Origin: Fen-330 sp050008465
Lineage (GTDB): Bacteria > Acidobacteriota > Terriglobia > Bryobacterales > Bryobacteraceae
DNA: 64,000 bases
Direction of reading: 5' to 3'
Assembly (NCBI GenBank): GCA_050008465.1
Contig: JBEKMO010000003.1
Coordinates: 39,325-103,324 of the forward strand
Under the pieces are notes generated by a model that saw nothing but the letters and a program-made list of their open reading frames with translations, was not told the DNA's origin and searched no databases. Both the position numbers and the translations under genes were made by a program. Of this stretch, positions 27,175 to 36,473 are shown piece after piece (position 1 is the first letter of the stretch; every line of letters starts with the position of its first letter).

Positions 27175-27309
27175 ATGGCGCCAGTAGCCATCCTCGTGAT
27201 TCTCGTAATAGCGGTATTGATCGCGCTCTTGCTGCTCGCGGCCGATCCCGAAGGCGGGGGCGGCGATCGGACCGGCCCTACCAGCCACGACCCGCACGTA
27301 GGACAATGA
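27175..27309 (+). CDS. 44-residue single-helix membrane protein after receptor 3
   Basis: Starts two bases after the receptor stop at ATG 27175 and ends at TGA 27309. It reads MAPVAILVILVIAVLIALLL, one strong membrane helix, then a Gly-rich, hydrophilic tail with two His and several Asp (GGGGDRTGPTSHDPHVGQ). The tight spacing suggests coupled translation with the receptor. No family is known to me. The exposed His/Asp tail could bind metal, or the peptide could help the receptor or TonB complex; both are speculative. Confidence 0.6.
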   Translation: MAPVAILVILVIAVLIALLLLAADPEGGGGDRTGPTSHDPHVGQ

Positions 27310-27384
27310 TGAAGTCCGGCGTGCGGCACCCCCTGGGGAGGTGTAGCGGTCCTGGCTCTGTCGCCGCGGTGAGAGTGTCCGAGG

Positions 27385-29289
27385 ATGAATTCGGCTGCAA
27401 CAGAGAGTTACGCCGTGTTGGGGCATGGTTCTTCGCTCCTGAACATGGCCGGGCACTGCGCAGGCGCCCTGATTTTCGGCATCTTCCTGTTTCTACTTGC
27501 TGGGGATCGGGCAGGCTCCCGATTGCGCGGCAGCGGCCTCACTTTCGCCGCCGCGGGACTGGCCTTTGCGTGGAACCTTGGCGCGCTGGTGCTGATCGCC
27601 ATGCCGCCCGGATGGCCGTATTTGAGTTCCGCAGTCGAGTTTCTGAGCTTTAGCAGCCTCAGCCTGCTGGCGCCGGTTCTGCTGCATCTCTCTCTGAACC
27701 ACCGGTGTCCTCTGGCCGTAGCCGGATATCTCGTGGGCGCTGCCGCGGTCGGTCTGCATCTGGTGGAGGCTGTTCTGCACCGGCCGGAGTTTCACGTTTA
27801 CGCGCTCACTTTAATGGCGGTCGGCCTGGGAGCCGTAACCTTGGCGGCAGCGGTTCATCTGGCCGGATCCAAGACCTCAGACCGGCGCGGCCTTGTCCGG
27901 CAAATGCTTGGGACCGCGTTGCTTTTCATCTTTGTTGGCACGTACGTTCACGTCGGGCTGGAGCACGGGGCACACACCTGGTCGAACGAGCTTGTTCTTC
28001 ATCATGCCAGCGTGCCTCTGGCACTGTTCATCATTCTTCACAATCACCGGTTCGTGCTATTGGACGCGCTGATCAGGTTCTGCGCCAACGCCCTTTTGGC
28101 TGGTCTCTTCACTTTCGCGTGCCTGACGGTGATCCGGACGGGCTCCGTTTCGTTCGCCGGGGAGAGCGCTGTGATGAGCCAGGGAGTCCGGATCTTGGGA
28201 CTCTGCCTTCTGTTGCTCCTCTTCGCTCTCGCTCGGGAGGGCCTTCAGAAGTTACTGACCCGAATTGTCTTCAGGCGCGGCGATTCGGCGACGGTGGCCC
28301 AGGAACTCCGATCAAGAGCCGCCGACCTCAAGGAGGAGCCGGCATATCTTTCTTGGGCGCTGGACCACATCGCGCTATTCATGCATTCGGACAGGATTCG
28401 GACCGGCCCCGAGAATCTGACCGGGAGGTTACAGTCATCCGGCATCGTGGCGCCCGCTCTAAGCACCGATTTGCCCGAACTGCGGAAGTCGCTGGAAGAC
28501 CTTGGTGTCGAAGCGATCGTCCCTTTGCGCTTCTCTGGAACTGAGGTTTTCTTTCTGCTGCTCGGCAGACGGCGAGGCGGTCAGCCGTACCTGAGTGAAG
28601 ACCTGAAGCACTTAGGCCAGTTCGCTACCATCGTGGCGGATCAGGTGCAAGCGTTTCGCGAGTCGGAGCTGCGCCGCTTGGCGGACCGTGCGGAATTGCG
28701 TGCTCTACAGGCGCAGATCAATCCCCATTTTCTTTTCAACGCACTGAACACTCTGTACGGACTCGTACCCCGGCAGGCAGCGGAAGCGCGCGAGATGGTG
28801 GTGAACCTCGCGGATGTCTTCCGATACTTCCTCAGGAATGAGGAGACCACGATTCCACTGGAGGAAGAACTGCGGATCGTCGAAGCTTGTCTCCAGATTG
28901 AGACGCTTCGGCTCGGTGCCAAATTGCGAACGGAGATTAAGGTGGATTCCGAAGCCCTCCGAGTTCCGATCCCGATTCTGTCGATCCAGCCTCTCGTCGA
29001 GAACGCCGTGAAACACGGAGTTGCTTCCAACACGGAGGGTGGATTGGTCCGCCTCACCGTGCGTGCTTCCGCCGGTGGAGTGAATATTCTGGTGGAAGAT
29101 TCGGGCGCCGGCTTTGGAACCGGCGGTCCAGGGTCCAAGACAGGCGCGGGAGTCGGGCTGCAGAACGTGGCGCGGCGTTTGAGACTGACCTATGGGCCGG
29201 ATGCGGATCTGCGGATTGAAAGCGGCCCGAACGGCACGGTGGTTAGCTTCACAGTTCCGGTCGCGCAGGGGGCTGCCGCACTGCGGTGA
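27385..29289 (+). CDS. LytS/AlgZ-type sensor histidine kinase
   Basis: 634 residues. An N-terminal membrane domain has about eight helices (residues 15-290). A GAF-like region follows (about 300-430: ELRKSLEDLGVEAIVPLRFS), then the His_kinase domain with phospho-acceptor His448 in AQINPHFLFNALNTL, and an HATPase_c domain (LVENAVKHGV N-box, EDSGAGF G1 box) to residue 625. Membrane sensor that phosphorylates the LytTR regulator encoded 2.9 kb upstream on the same strand. The signal sensed by the multi-helix domain is unknown; adjacency to receptor 3 suggests it reports on the receptor's substrate or on envelope state. Confidence 0.9.
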   Translation: MNSAATESYAVLGHGSSLLNMAGHCAGALIFGIFLFLLAGDRAGSRLRGSGLTFAAAGLAFAWNLGALVLIAMPPGWPYLSSAVEFLSFSSLSLLAPVLLHLSLNHRCPLAVAGYLVGAAAVGLHLVEAVLHRPEFHVYALTLMAVGLGAVTLAAAVHLAGSKTSDRRGLVRQMLGTALLFIFVGTYVHVGLEHGAHTWSNELVLHHASVPLALFIILHNHRFVLLDALIRFCANALLAGLFTFACLTVIRTGSVSFAGESAVMSQGVRILGLCLLLLLFALAREGLQKLLTRIVFRRGDSATVAQELRSRAADLKEEPAYLSWALDHIALFMHSDRIRTGPENLTGRLQSSGIVAPALSTDLPELRKSLEDLGVEAIVPLRFSGTEVFFLLLGRRRGGQPYLSEDLKHLGQFATIVADQVQAFRESELRRLADRAELRALQAQINPHFLFNALNTLYGLVPRQAAEAREMVVNLADVFRYFLRNEETTIPLEEELRIVEACLQIETLRLGAKLRTEIKVDSEALRVPIPILSIQPLVENAVKHGVASNTEGGLVRLTVRASAGGVNILVEDSGAGFGTGGPGSKTGAGVGLQNVARRLRLTYGPDADLRIESGPNGTVVSFTVPVAQGAAALR

Positions 29290-29469
29290 GAGCTCGATGT
29301 GCCACATTCTGCGCCAAGTGCCCCGCTCTCCGACTCCAGGTTCTCCGACGATTCGAAAGTTGGGCAGGATGCTCGTTGGGGGAGGCGCGGCCGGATGTGT
29401 CCTCGGAAGTCGGCCAGCGATACGGGACGCCGTCGGGGACGGCGAGACTGTTGGGAGGTCGACGGGGCG

Positions 29470-29630
29470 GCGAACGGGTTGAGGTCATATGCGGCGAGGA
29501 GAGGGTTGAGGGAGCGGAGGCCGTGGAGGGAGCGGTTCCGGGCGGCTTTGGCTCTGCCCTCGGGGGTTTTGGGGCCGGTCGGGAGCCGGGCGTTGCGGGG
29601 GTTGGCCTCGATCTGGCGCTGAGGCACAGT
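29470..29630 (-). pseudogene. Truncated RQIEANR-family small gene
   Basis: The frame encodes RQIEANPRNARLPTGPKTPEG followed by RAKAARNRSLHGLRSLN. This is the conserved N-terminal box of a family common in Acidobacteriota and Planctomycetota (RQIEANRxNAxxSTGPKTxEGK...RNALKHGL), of unknown function. After LNPLLAAYDLN the family resemblance is lost. No clear start codon precedes the box. Confidence 0.5.
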
Positions 29631-29770
29631 ACACCTCGGCTCCAGAGTAAGCCCGAGCAGGGTGGGTGCTGAGGGCACGGAAGAGGCAAGTGGCTCACGG
29701 GGCGGGAGAAAGAAGCGTGGGGAGAGGCGGGAATGGGGGGGAGGTTCGGGGGAGGGAGGCGCGTTTCTCG
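29601..29770 (-). repeat. Dispersed repeat, copy B
   Basis: About 170 bases aligned end to end with 16835-17007, in the same orientation and 12.8 kb apart. It includes the 5' end of the RQIEANR-type reading frame plus roughly 130 bases upstream of it, so both the leader and the first codons were copied. Confidence 0.7.
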
Positions 29771-29920
29771 GGAGGAATCGCCGCACAATAGTCTCGGTGT
29801 CGTCACCCTTCACCTTCGGCCTTGCACTACGGCAAGCGATGTCTGAGACTGGTCACTGCAATGTCTGTTGCTGATGCGCTAACCAGGGGTTCACTCCGGT
29901 CGTCCAAGCCGGCAGTCGGC

Positions 29921-31570
29921 ATGCGATGCCCACCGCTCTCGCTGGTCGCGCTGAGCATGCTCCTCGGCGCACCGGGCGTTGCCCGCGCTCAGTGCCATTT
30001 TCCAGCGACGAGCGCAGTGCGGGCGATCACCTATCGATTCCAACCTGAGGTCACGCCTGGCGGTCTCGTGCTGCACGTCACGCTGGAGTTCCAGGCCGGC
30101 GCGAATGGGACGGAGACACTGGCGCTGCCGACACATTGGGCCGGCGAGACGCTGCACGCAACGATGAACGTCCGCGCGGTCTCGAACGGGGCGTCGCTCA
30201 ATGGCGGACCGAACGCCGACACGAAGATCCTGCATGCTCCGGCAGATCAGTCCGTTGTAATTGCCTACGAGTTGAAAAAGGACTGGACCGGGCCGCTCGT
30301 CAACCCGATGCAGTTCCATCCGGTCCTGATGCCCGAGTACTTCGAGTTCACCGGCGACAACGCACTCGTTCGGCTGAAGCTCGAGGATGGCGCGACCGAA
30401 ACGGCGAACTTCGATTGGCAGAAGCTCCCAGTCTCGTGGGCGCTCGCGACCAGCTTCGGCACCAGCACGTCAACAACCGATCGCTGCCAAACGTACTCCG
30501 GGCCATGGATCGACGTCGTCCACGGCCTTTACGCGGCCGGCGACTACCGCATTCATCGGTTTCAGATCGGCCGCCGGCCGGCGGTCCTTGCCGTCCGCGG
30601 CGCCTGGACGTTCACTGATGACGAGGCGATCCGGCAGCTTCAGAAAGTCGTCGGGATGGTGCGCGACTTCTGGCACGACGATAACTTTCCGTACTTTCTC
30701 GTCACGCTGAAGCCGTACGACCGCGACCATGGCAGCAGCGACGGCAGCGCGTTCACGAATGCTTTCTGGATGTACGTCTCGCGGCTGGACTCATTCGCCG
30801 GATTGCTTCCGCAGCTTGCGCACGAGGCGTTTCACGCGTGGAATCCCGCCCGGATGGGCACGCTGTCGAGTGAAACCGACCGGGCCGCCACCTGGTTCAA
30901 GGAGGGATTCACGACGTACTACGGCTATTTGCTGGTCTATCGCGCGGGCGCGCTGCCGATAGCGAATTACGTCGATTCACTCAATCGGGACCTGCGACAG
31001 TTCCCAACGTCGACCGATCCCTACGTGCGCGGGCGCATCATCGCGCTCTGGCTGGATGGCGCGATTCGTCGCGAGTCGCGCGGCGAGCATTCGCTCGACG
31101 ACGTAATGTTCGACATGGTACGAACCGGCGACCAGCCCATCACGCTCGCACGCATTCTCGAAACGGCCGGACGCTATCTCTCCGCCGACGCGCGCAGGCT
31201 GTTGCAACTCGCCGTAGTCGATCACGGCGGTCTGCCGGCACCTGACCAGGCACCCTTGATCGGCGGCTGCGCCCATCCATCCCTTCAGGACTTGCCCACG
31301 TTCGAACTCGGTCTCGATCTCGCCCGCTCGCGGGCAGCGAGTCAGCTCACCGGCGTGGTCGAAGGCGGGCCGGCGTTTGCGGCGGGGCTGCGCAACGGAC
31401 AGGCGCTCACCGGCTTCTCGGTCAACAACGGTGATCCCGACCTACTCGCGAGGTTCACGATTCACACAGACTCCGGCGATAAACAGATCGCGTTCTATCC
31501 TCGCGGTAAGACGGTCGCGGCGTGGCAGTATCGCCTCGATCAAAACGGACCCTGCGGACGGGTTTTCTAG
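29921..31570 (+). CDS. M61-like (glycyl aminopeptidase family) metallopeptidase, exported
   Basis: 549 residues from the ATG at 29921, which starts the signal peptide MRCPPLSLVALSMLLGAPGVARA. In-frame ATGs further upstream lack ribosome sites too. The zinc motif HEAFH is at residues 301-305 with the third ligand Glu328 in WFKEGFTTYYGY, the M61 arrangement. An N-terminal beta domain (about 30-230) precedes it. A C-terminal PDZ-like segment with LTGVVEGGPAFAAGLRNGQ (about 480-520) matches the M61-PDZ layout. Periplasmic or extracellular peptidase. It is an isolated gene flanked by repeat-rich gaps, so possibly acquired by transfer. Confidence 0.8.
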   Translation: MRCPPLSLVALSMLLGAPGVARAQCHFPATSAVRAITYRFQPEVTPGGLVLHVTLEFQAGANGTETLALPTHWAGETLHATMNVRAVSNGASLNGGPNADTKILHAPADQSVVIAYELKKDWTGPLVNPMQFHPVLMPEYFEFTGDNALVRLKLEDGATETANFDWQKLPVSWALATSFGTSTSTTDRCQTYSGPWIDVVHGLYAAGDYRIHRFQIGRRPAVLAVRGAWTFTDDEAIRQLQKVVGMVRDFWHDDNFPYFLVTLKPYDRDHGSSDGSAFTNAFWMYVSRLDSFAGLLPQLAHEAFHAWNPARMGTLSSETDRAATWFKEGFTTYYGYLLVYRAGALPIANYVDSLNRDLRQFPTSTDPYVRGRIIALWLDGAIRRESRGEHSLDDVMFDMVRTGDQPITLARILETAGRYLSADARRLLQLAVVDHGGLPAPDQAPLIGGCAHPSLQDLPTFELGLDLARSRAASQLTGVVEGGPAFAAGLRNGQALTGFSVNNGDPDLLARFTIHTDSGDKQIAFYPRGKTVAAWQYRLDQNGPCGRVF

Positions 31571-32041
31571 ACTGACGGCTACTTTCGGACGTGACGTCGT
31601 TCCTGTGGGGTAGTGCTGCGGGCACCTCAGGATCACTCCCAGATGGTCGCGAAGTGGCGGGTGATCCCTCGGGTCGGCATACTCGGGCACCAGTCACGGG
31701 CCTGCTCGCCCCTTCGGCGTCAGCGAGGGATGATACGGCTCAACTTCCCAGAAGCGGACCTGGGGACCTCTGAGCCGACATCGGCGGGTAGTTTCCGGAT
31801 GGGCCGCGATCCATGGCCATGGCCAGAAGCCGCATCTACGAGACGCCGACAACGCGCCCGTGTGGTTCGAAACCCACGGTTAGCAATTGTCGTGACCGGC
31901 ATTTCATGGCATGTACTTCCGGCGAGATTACAGACTGACCCCCCGTGAGCGTTGTCAAAGCTCCATGAGTAGAGGATCGAAAAACCCGAGGCCGCCACGC
32001 CATCACGAACCACCATGTCTCTGGGTCGATCGAGGGCTACG
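31571..32041. other. Gene-free gap of about 470 bp
   Basis: Between convergent genes. Short open frames exist on both strands but none resembles a known protein. The stretch has mixed composition and may be an old insertion-element remnant; I cannot show terminal repeats. Confidence 0.4.
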
Positions 32042-34417
32042 TCACTCGGCGCGGAGGGCTGTAGCGGGGTCGGTACGCGCGGCCTGGCGGGCCGGCAAGC
32101 TGCAAGCCAGAACGGCCACGGCCGCCAGCAGGACCGCGGCGCCCGCCAGCACCTGAGCGTCGTGCGGCGTGACGCCGTACAACAGGCTCTCCAGCAGCCG
32201 CCCCGCCGCCAGCGATCCCGCGCCGCCCATCAGCAATCCGATCAGTGGCATGCGCAGGCCTTGCCACAGCACCAGCGCGCGCACGTCGCCCACGCAAGCC
32301 CCCAGCGCCATGCGAATGCCGAACTCAGCCGTTCGCGTTCGCACGCTCTGCGCGATCACGCCGTAGGTGCCGACGGCGGCCATCAGCAGCGCGATGATCG
32401 CGAACAGGCCCAGCAGCACGGCCTGGAAACGCGGGCGGGCCATGGAGTTGTCGACGATCTTGTCCATCGAAGACACCTGCGCCAGCGCGAGTTGCGGGTC
32501 CATCCGTTTCAGCTCGGCGCGCGCGGCCGTGACGATCCCCGCCGGGCCGGCTGCGGTTCGCACAATCACGTCCAGGAACGGGCCCGGAATCGAGCCGAAG
32601 GGCAAGTAGAGTTCCGGAACGGCGGGACGTTGAAGGCCCATGTTGCGCAGGTCTTTCACCACGCCCACAATGGTTGCCCGGTGGCCGCCGAAGTCCATGG
32701 GCGTGCCGACCGCGGCGCGGTGCGGCAGGAAGCGCCGCACGAAGCTCTCGTTGACCACGACGAAGTCGCGGCGCGCGTCGTCGTCGGCGCTCAGCGGCCG
32801 GCCCTCCTTCATGCGGAGACCCATGACCTGGAAATATTCCCCGGCCACGGCGCGCCCGCCCGCATAGCGCTGTGGCTGGCCGGGGACCCTGAAGCTGACG
32901 TCCATCAGGAGGTTGAAAGCCAGCGGCAGGGAATTGGTGACCGCACAGCCTGCCACGCCCGGGATCGCGTTCAGCCGCGCCAGCCACTCGGCAACGAACC
33001 GCGCGCGGCCCTCGTCCTTCGCGTAGCGCTCATCGGGCAGCACCACCTGCGCAGTCATCAGGCCCTCGCGCGCGAAGCCCAGATCAAGGCTGCGCAGACT
33101 GAGAAAGCTCTTCAGCAACAGGCCGGCCGAGACCAGCACCATGGCCGTCACGCCTACCTCGAGCGCCACCAGCGCACCGCTCCACCTGCGCGCCGCGGGG
33201 CCGAGTGAAACGCCGCGTCCGTGCAACGCACCCGCCAATCGCCCGCGCGTGGCCAGCCACGCGGGCAGGATGCCGCACGCCAGCGTGCTCGCCAGCGCCA
33301 CGAGCAGCCCAAAGCCTGCCACCGCCGCGCCCGTCCCCCCCTCCTCGAGACGCGGGATCGACCCGGGATACAGGCGGCGTAAGGCCTCCACCAGCGCCAC
33401 TGAAATTGCCGCTCCCAACGCTGCGCCCGCGGCGGCCAGCAGCAGCGTCTCGCCCAGCAGTTGCCGCAGCAGCCGCCCCCGTGACGCCCCCAGGGCCGCG
33501 CGGATCGACAACTCGCGCTGCCGCTCGAGGGCCCGCGCCAGCAACAGCGCGGCCACGTTCAGGCACGCGAGCAGCAGCACGCACGCCGTCGCAGCAAAGA
33601 ACATGCGCAGCGCGGGCCGTAGCGTCCTGCCGATCTGCTCTTCGAGCAGGGTGACGTTGACCCCTTGCCGTTCGAGCGGTTTGCCCTGCTCGATGGCGGC
33701 CTCCCGTGCCAGCGCGGCAAGCTCCGCCTGCGCCGAGGCGAGCGTGGCCCCGGGTCCCAACCTGCCCACTATCCAGGCCACGCGCCGGTTCAGCGAGCCC
33801 GAATCGGCCCGCACGAGCGGAACATAGACTTGCGCTTCCTGCTCCATACCGAGGATCACGGGACGAAATTCGGCAGGCAGGATACCCACTACCAGCGAAG
33901 GCTGTCCGTCGACGATGATGGACGCTCCGAGGAGACGCAAGTCACCCTGGAAGCGGCGCTGCCAGTAGGCGTAGGAGAGAATCGCGACGGGCGCCGCGCC
34001 GCGACGATTCTCGGCCGGCTCGAAATTCCTTCCCATCACCGGGTGCACTCCCAGCAGCGGCAGAAACTCCGGCGAGATCAGCCCGGCCGGCACGCGCTCG
34101 GGATCGCCGCCACTGGCAACGGTCACCCGCCAGGCGCGATAGGAAGCCAGGCCTGAGAGCGTCCGGGCGCGCTGCTGCCAGCGCTCGACGGTGACGCCGT
34201 CCGGCAACAACCGGTCGTGTGTGGCGATCATCGGCGAATCCTCCAGCCGGTCCACGCGCCACACGTTCACCAGCCTGTGCGGGTCCTCGTACGGCAGCGG
34301 CTTCAATACTACCGCGTAGACAACGCGGAACAGCGCCAGGTTTAATCCGGCGCCCAGCGCGAGGGTGAGCAGCGCGGCCAGCGTTGCCACGGGCCGCCGC
34401 CGGATTTGCCGAAGCAT
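32042..34417 (-). CDS. ADOP-type orphan MacB/FtsX-like permease
   Basis: 791 residues from ATG at 34417 (a GTG two codons before is possible). Two tandem MacB/FtsX units: helix 1 near residues 12-35, an extracellular MacB periplasmic-core domain (about 45-240: GVHPVMGRNFEPAENRRGA, ILSYAYWQRRFQGD), three helices (about 270-400), then a second helix (about 420), core domain (about 445-640) and three final helices. FGIRMALGACVGDVRALVL and ELSIRAALGASRGRLLRQLL are the repeated cytoplasmic loops. No ATPase gene is adjacent, as is normal for acidobacterial duplicated orphan permeases. It likely moves or senses peptides or lipids in the envelope. Confidence 0.9.
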   Translation of the reverse strand: MLRQIRRRPVATLAALLTLALGAGLNLALFRVVYAVVLKPLPYEDPHRLVNVWRVDRLEDSPMIATHDRLLPDGVTVERWQQRARTLSGLASYRAWRVTVASGGDPERVPAGLISPEFLPLLGVHPVMGRNFEPAENRRGAAPVAILSYAYWQRRFQGDLRLLGASIIVDGQPSLVVGILPAEFRPVILGMEQEAQVYVPLVRADSGSLNRRVAWIVGRLGPGATLASAQAELAALAREAAIEQGKPLERQGVNVTLLEEQIGRTLRPALRMFFAATACVLLLACLNVAALLLARALERQRELSIRAALGASRGRLLRQLLGETLLLAAAGAALGAAISVALVEALRRLYPGSIPRLEEGGTGAAVAGFGLLVALASTLACGILPAWLATRGRLAGALHGRGVSLGPAARRWSGALVALEVGVTAMVLVSAGLLLKSFLSLRSLDLGFAREGLMTAQVVLPDERYAKDEGRARFVAEWLARLNAIPGVAGCAVTNSLPLAFNLLMDVSFRVPGQPQRYAGGRAVAGEYFQVMGLRMKEGRPLSADDDARRDFVVVNESFVRRFLPHRAAVGTPMDFGGHRATIVGVVKDLRNMGLQRPAVPELYLPFGSIPGPFLDVIVRTAAGPAGIVTAARAELKRMDPQLALAQVSSMDKIVDNSMARPRFQAVLLGLFAIIALLMAAVGTYGVIAQSVRTRTAEFGIRMALGACVGDVRALVLWQGLRMPLIGLLMGGAGSLAAGRLLESLLYGVTPHDAQVLAGAAVLLAAVAVLACSLPARQAARTDPATALRAE

Positions 34418-34850
34418 TCCCACGTCATATAGTCTAAGCCGAAATCCATATACATCATCCCCGTGAAGCCCCCCGACACATCAGGCGGACGGAATACGCC
34501 CTCTCGGTAGAAGTGCCATCCAGCCGGTTCTGGTTGGATGGTCGCCAATCCGGAAGTTGACCGGATCAGGAACGATAAGTCGGCCAGCATCCGGCAGAGC
34601 AGCCGGGTGCCGCGCAGGCTGAGGTGTCTCAGCAAGTAGGCTTGCGGAACAGGTGCCGGCCGCTGGCGGAGTTGCTTTGGGTGAAGCTGTTGGGCACGCA
34701 ACCGGCGGGTGGCAGTTGATACGAGTCGCACATTGTGCGCCGCAAGGTGAGTGTCGTTTGCGACCGCCTCCGGCGGCAGCGGTGAGGGCGGTCAAGGCGC
34801 GGATGGAACCCGCGGTGCCGTCGCGGCGTCCTATAATGAACCGGCCTCCC
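34418..34850. other. Divergent intergenic region of about 430 bp
   Basis: Lies between the permease and a plus-strand secreted protein. A TATAAT hexamer sits at 34832-34837, 14 bases before the downstream ATG, without a good -35. A short minus-strand frame around 34630-34740 (MCDSYQLPPAGCVPNSFTQS) resembles nothing I know. No gene is called. Confidence 0.4.
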
Positions 34851-36473
34851 ATGAAACGCGCAGCTCTTGCAGCTTTCTTTCTGGTCGCCGGCATTCTGCC
34901 GGGGCAGGGATTCTCGTCCCACAGCGGCTGGAGCTTCGACGACACGCTGCAAACTGCCACGGACATTGTGGTCGCGGACATCGTCCGGGGCTCGGGCGTC
35001 GATAACGGATCGCAGGTCAGCGCCAAGGCTGAAATCCGCGTGGTTCGGGTGCTCGAAGGCAGAGTTGAGCCGGGCGCCGAGATGACGGTGGAGTGGAGCT
35101 ACCAACCCGCGCCGTTCGAGTCGCCGGCCGCGAGCGCCAGGATGCCGGCGGTGCGCGCTCTATGGTTTCTGCGCACGCGCGCCGAGGGCGCCCTCGAGCC
35201 GCTCCAAGCCGGCGAACCGTTCGGTTCCTTCGGCGGGTTCTTCCTCGAACTCCCGGCTACGCCGATCGGCTATCGACCGGAGGCGGAACTGCAAACGAAG
35301 CTGGCCTTCGAGATCGGCGCGGCTCTGGAGGATCTGGTCACGCGCCGGGCTGCCGACCTGGCGCCGCACGCGCCGGTGCGGCCCGAGACTGGCGCGCTAC
35401 CGGAATGGGTCCGCACCCGGATGCGGCTCCACTCGCTGATCATGAATCTCGATGGGCTGAAAAGGGAGTCCACGGCGGAGGTCTACCGGCAGTTCTCCGT
35501 TTCGAACGACGCGAACCTGAAGCTGCTCGGTTTGGTGGGCCGGGCGGCGAGCGGCGATGCGGACGCTCTGTGCGACATCGAACAGGACCTTGCGCGGCTG
35601 GCAACGGCGTACTCCGCCTCGGCGTTCACGCACCACCTGATGGACGTGGATTTGGGGAAGAACCTTCGCGCGGCACACTGCCTGGCGCGCATGGCGCTGG
35701 CCGAGGTGACACTGCCCGGGCTCGATTCGATGTTCGCGATGCGGGCCGGCTCGACCCGCAGCCTGGAGTTCGTGCCGTACCTGATTGCGCTGCTCGCGAG
35801 CCCGGATGCTTCGGCGCGTGGCGGCGCGCTCACCGCATTCTGCCAGGTGAGGGGCCCGGCATCGCCGGAAGCGGCGGCGCACTGCCCGACCTCCGTGCCG
35901 ATGAACGATCGCCAGCAGGAACAACGGGATATCGAGTTTTGGAACCAGTGGTGGGAGTCGCACCGCGAGCGAATCGGTAAGACCACAAACCTACCGAACG
36001 TCGCGCCGCCGGCGCGCTACGCCGCGACGCCGCGATTTCAACAGTGGGTCGAAGTGCCGCTCGAAATGCGGTTCCAGGGCCTGCTTAATAGGACGGAATC
36101 GCAGGCGACGCATATCCATAAAATGCCGACGGGCGAGATAGTGAACGAGCCTCCGCCGGCGCACGACCCGGTAGCCGCGACCCTGAGCCCCTCCGACAGC
36201 GAGACCTGGCATGAGATCGTCGATCGAACCAACGCGAAGCTGGCCGAGAACGAGAAACGCAGCTGGGACCTCATGAACTCCGGCCGCATTCAGGGCGCCT
36301 TACCCCCGCAGGAAAAAATGCAGGCCTTGTACCAGGAGCGCGTGGCGATTCTCAAAGCCGCTCTTCAGGAATTGCAGAGCCGGCTGTCTCCCGAAGGAGG
36401 GCAAGCCCTGCTGAAGTTCATGCCGGGCCCGGCGGGCGGCGCGATGATCCAAACGGTCGCGCCGCCGAAATAG
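34851..36473 (+). CDS. Secreted protein of unknown function
   Basis: 540 residues from ATG at 34851, beginning with signal peptide MKRAALAAFFLVAGILPGQG; an in-frame ATG at 34836 overlaps a TATAAT box and is less likely. A beta-rich N-terminal part (TATDIVVADIVRGSG, KAEIRVVRVLEGRVEPGAEM) is followed by a mostly helical part (about 200-350) with an armadillo/HEAT-like look (AHCLARMALAEVTLPGLDSM) and a charged C-terminal coiled stretch (DRTNAKLAENEKRSW). I do not recognise the family. It stands alone, with 173 bases to the next gene. Confidence 0.6.
   Translation: MKRAALAAFFLVAGILPGQGFSSHSGWSFDDTLQTATDIVVADIVRGSGVDNGSQVSAKAEIRVVRVLEGRVEPGAEMTVEWSYQPAPFESPAASARMPAVRALWFLRTRAEGALEPLQAGEPFGSFGGFFLELPATPIGYRPEAELQTKLAFEIGAALEDLVTRRAADLAPHAPVRPETGALPEWVRTRMRLHSLIMNLDGLKRESTAEVYRQFSVSNDANLKLLGLVGRAASGDADALCDIEQDLARLATAYSASAFTHHLMDVDLGKNLRAAHCLARMALAEVTLPGLDSMFAMRAGSTRSLEFVPYLIALLASPDASARGGALTAFCQVRGPASPEAAAHCPTSVPMNDRQQEQRDIEFWNQWWESHRERIGKTTNLPNVAPPARYAATPRFQQWVEVPLEMRFQGLLNRTESQATHIHKMPTGEIVNEPPPAHDPVAATLSPSDSETWHEIVDRTNAKLAENEKRSWDLMNSGRIQGALPPQEKMQALYQERVAILKAALQELQSRLSPEGGQALLKFMPGPAGGAMIQTVAPPK

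Larger units (their letters stand above)
29290..29920. other. Gene-free region carrying repeat copy B
   Basis: About 630 bases with no intact gene. The minus strand from about 29630 down to 29470 reads RQIEANPRNARLPTGPKTPEGR and continues AARNRSLHGL, the N-terminus of the small RQIEANR family, preceded upstream by the 170-bp repeat. The frame goes on without stops into the antisense of the kinase gene, so it is a truncated copy. Nothing else supportable is visible. Confidence 0.5.

Noticed and set aside
29190..29813. Minus-strand open frame of 207 codons as a complete gene
   Set aside because: Only its middle resembles a real family; the end is antisense to the kinase gene, so it was treated as a truncated remnant.
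31850..31895. T-arm-like sequence GTGGTTCGAAACCCAC suggesting a tRNA
   Set aside because: The TTCGAAA loop is present but its stem mispairs and no acceptor, D-arm or anticodon arm can be folded around it on either strand.
34629..34740. Minus-strand short frame MCDSYQLPPAGC... as a gene
   Set aside because: No start signal or similarity recognised; could be a fragment of a secreted protein but nothing supports expression.
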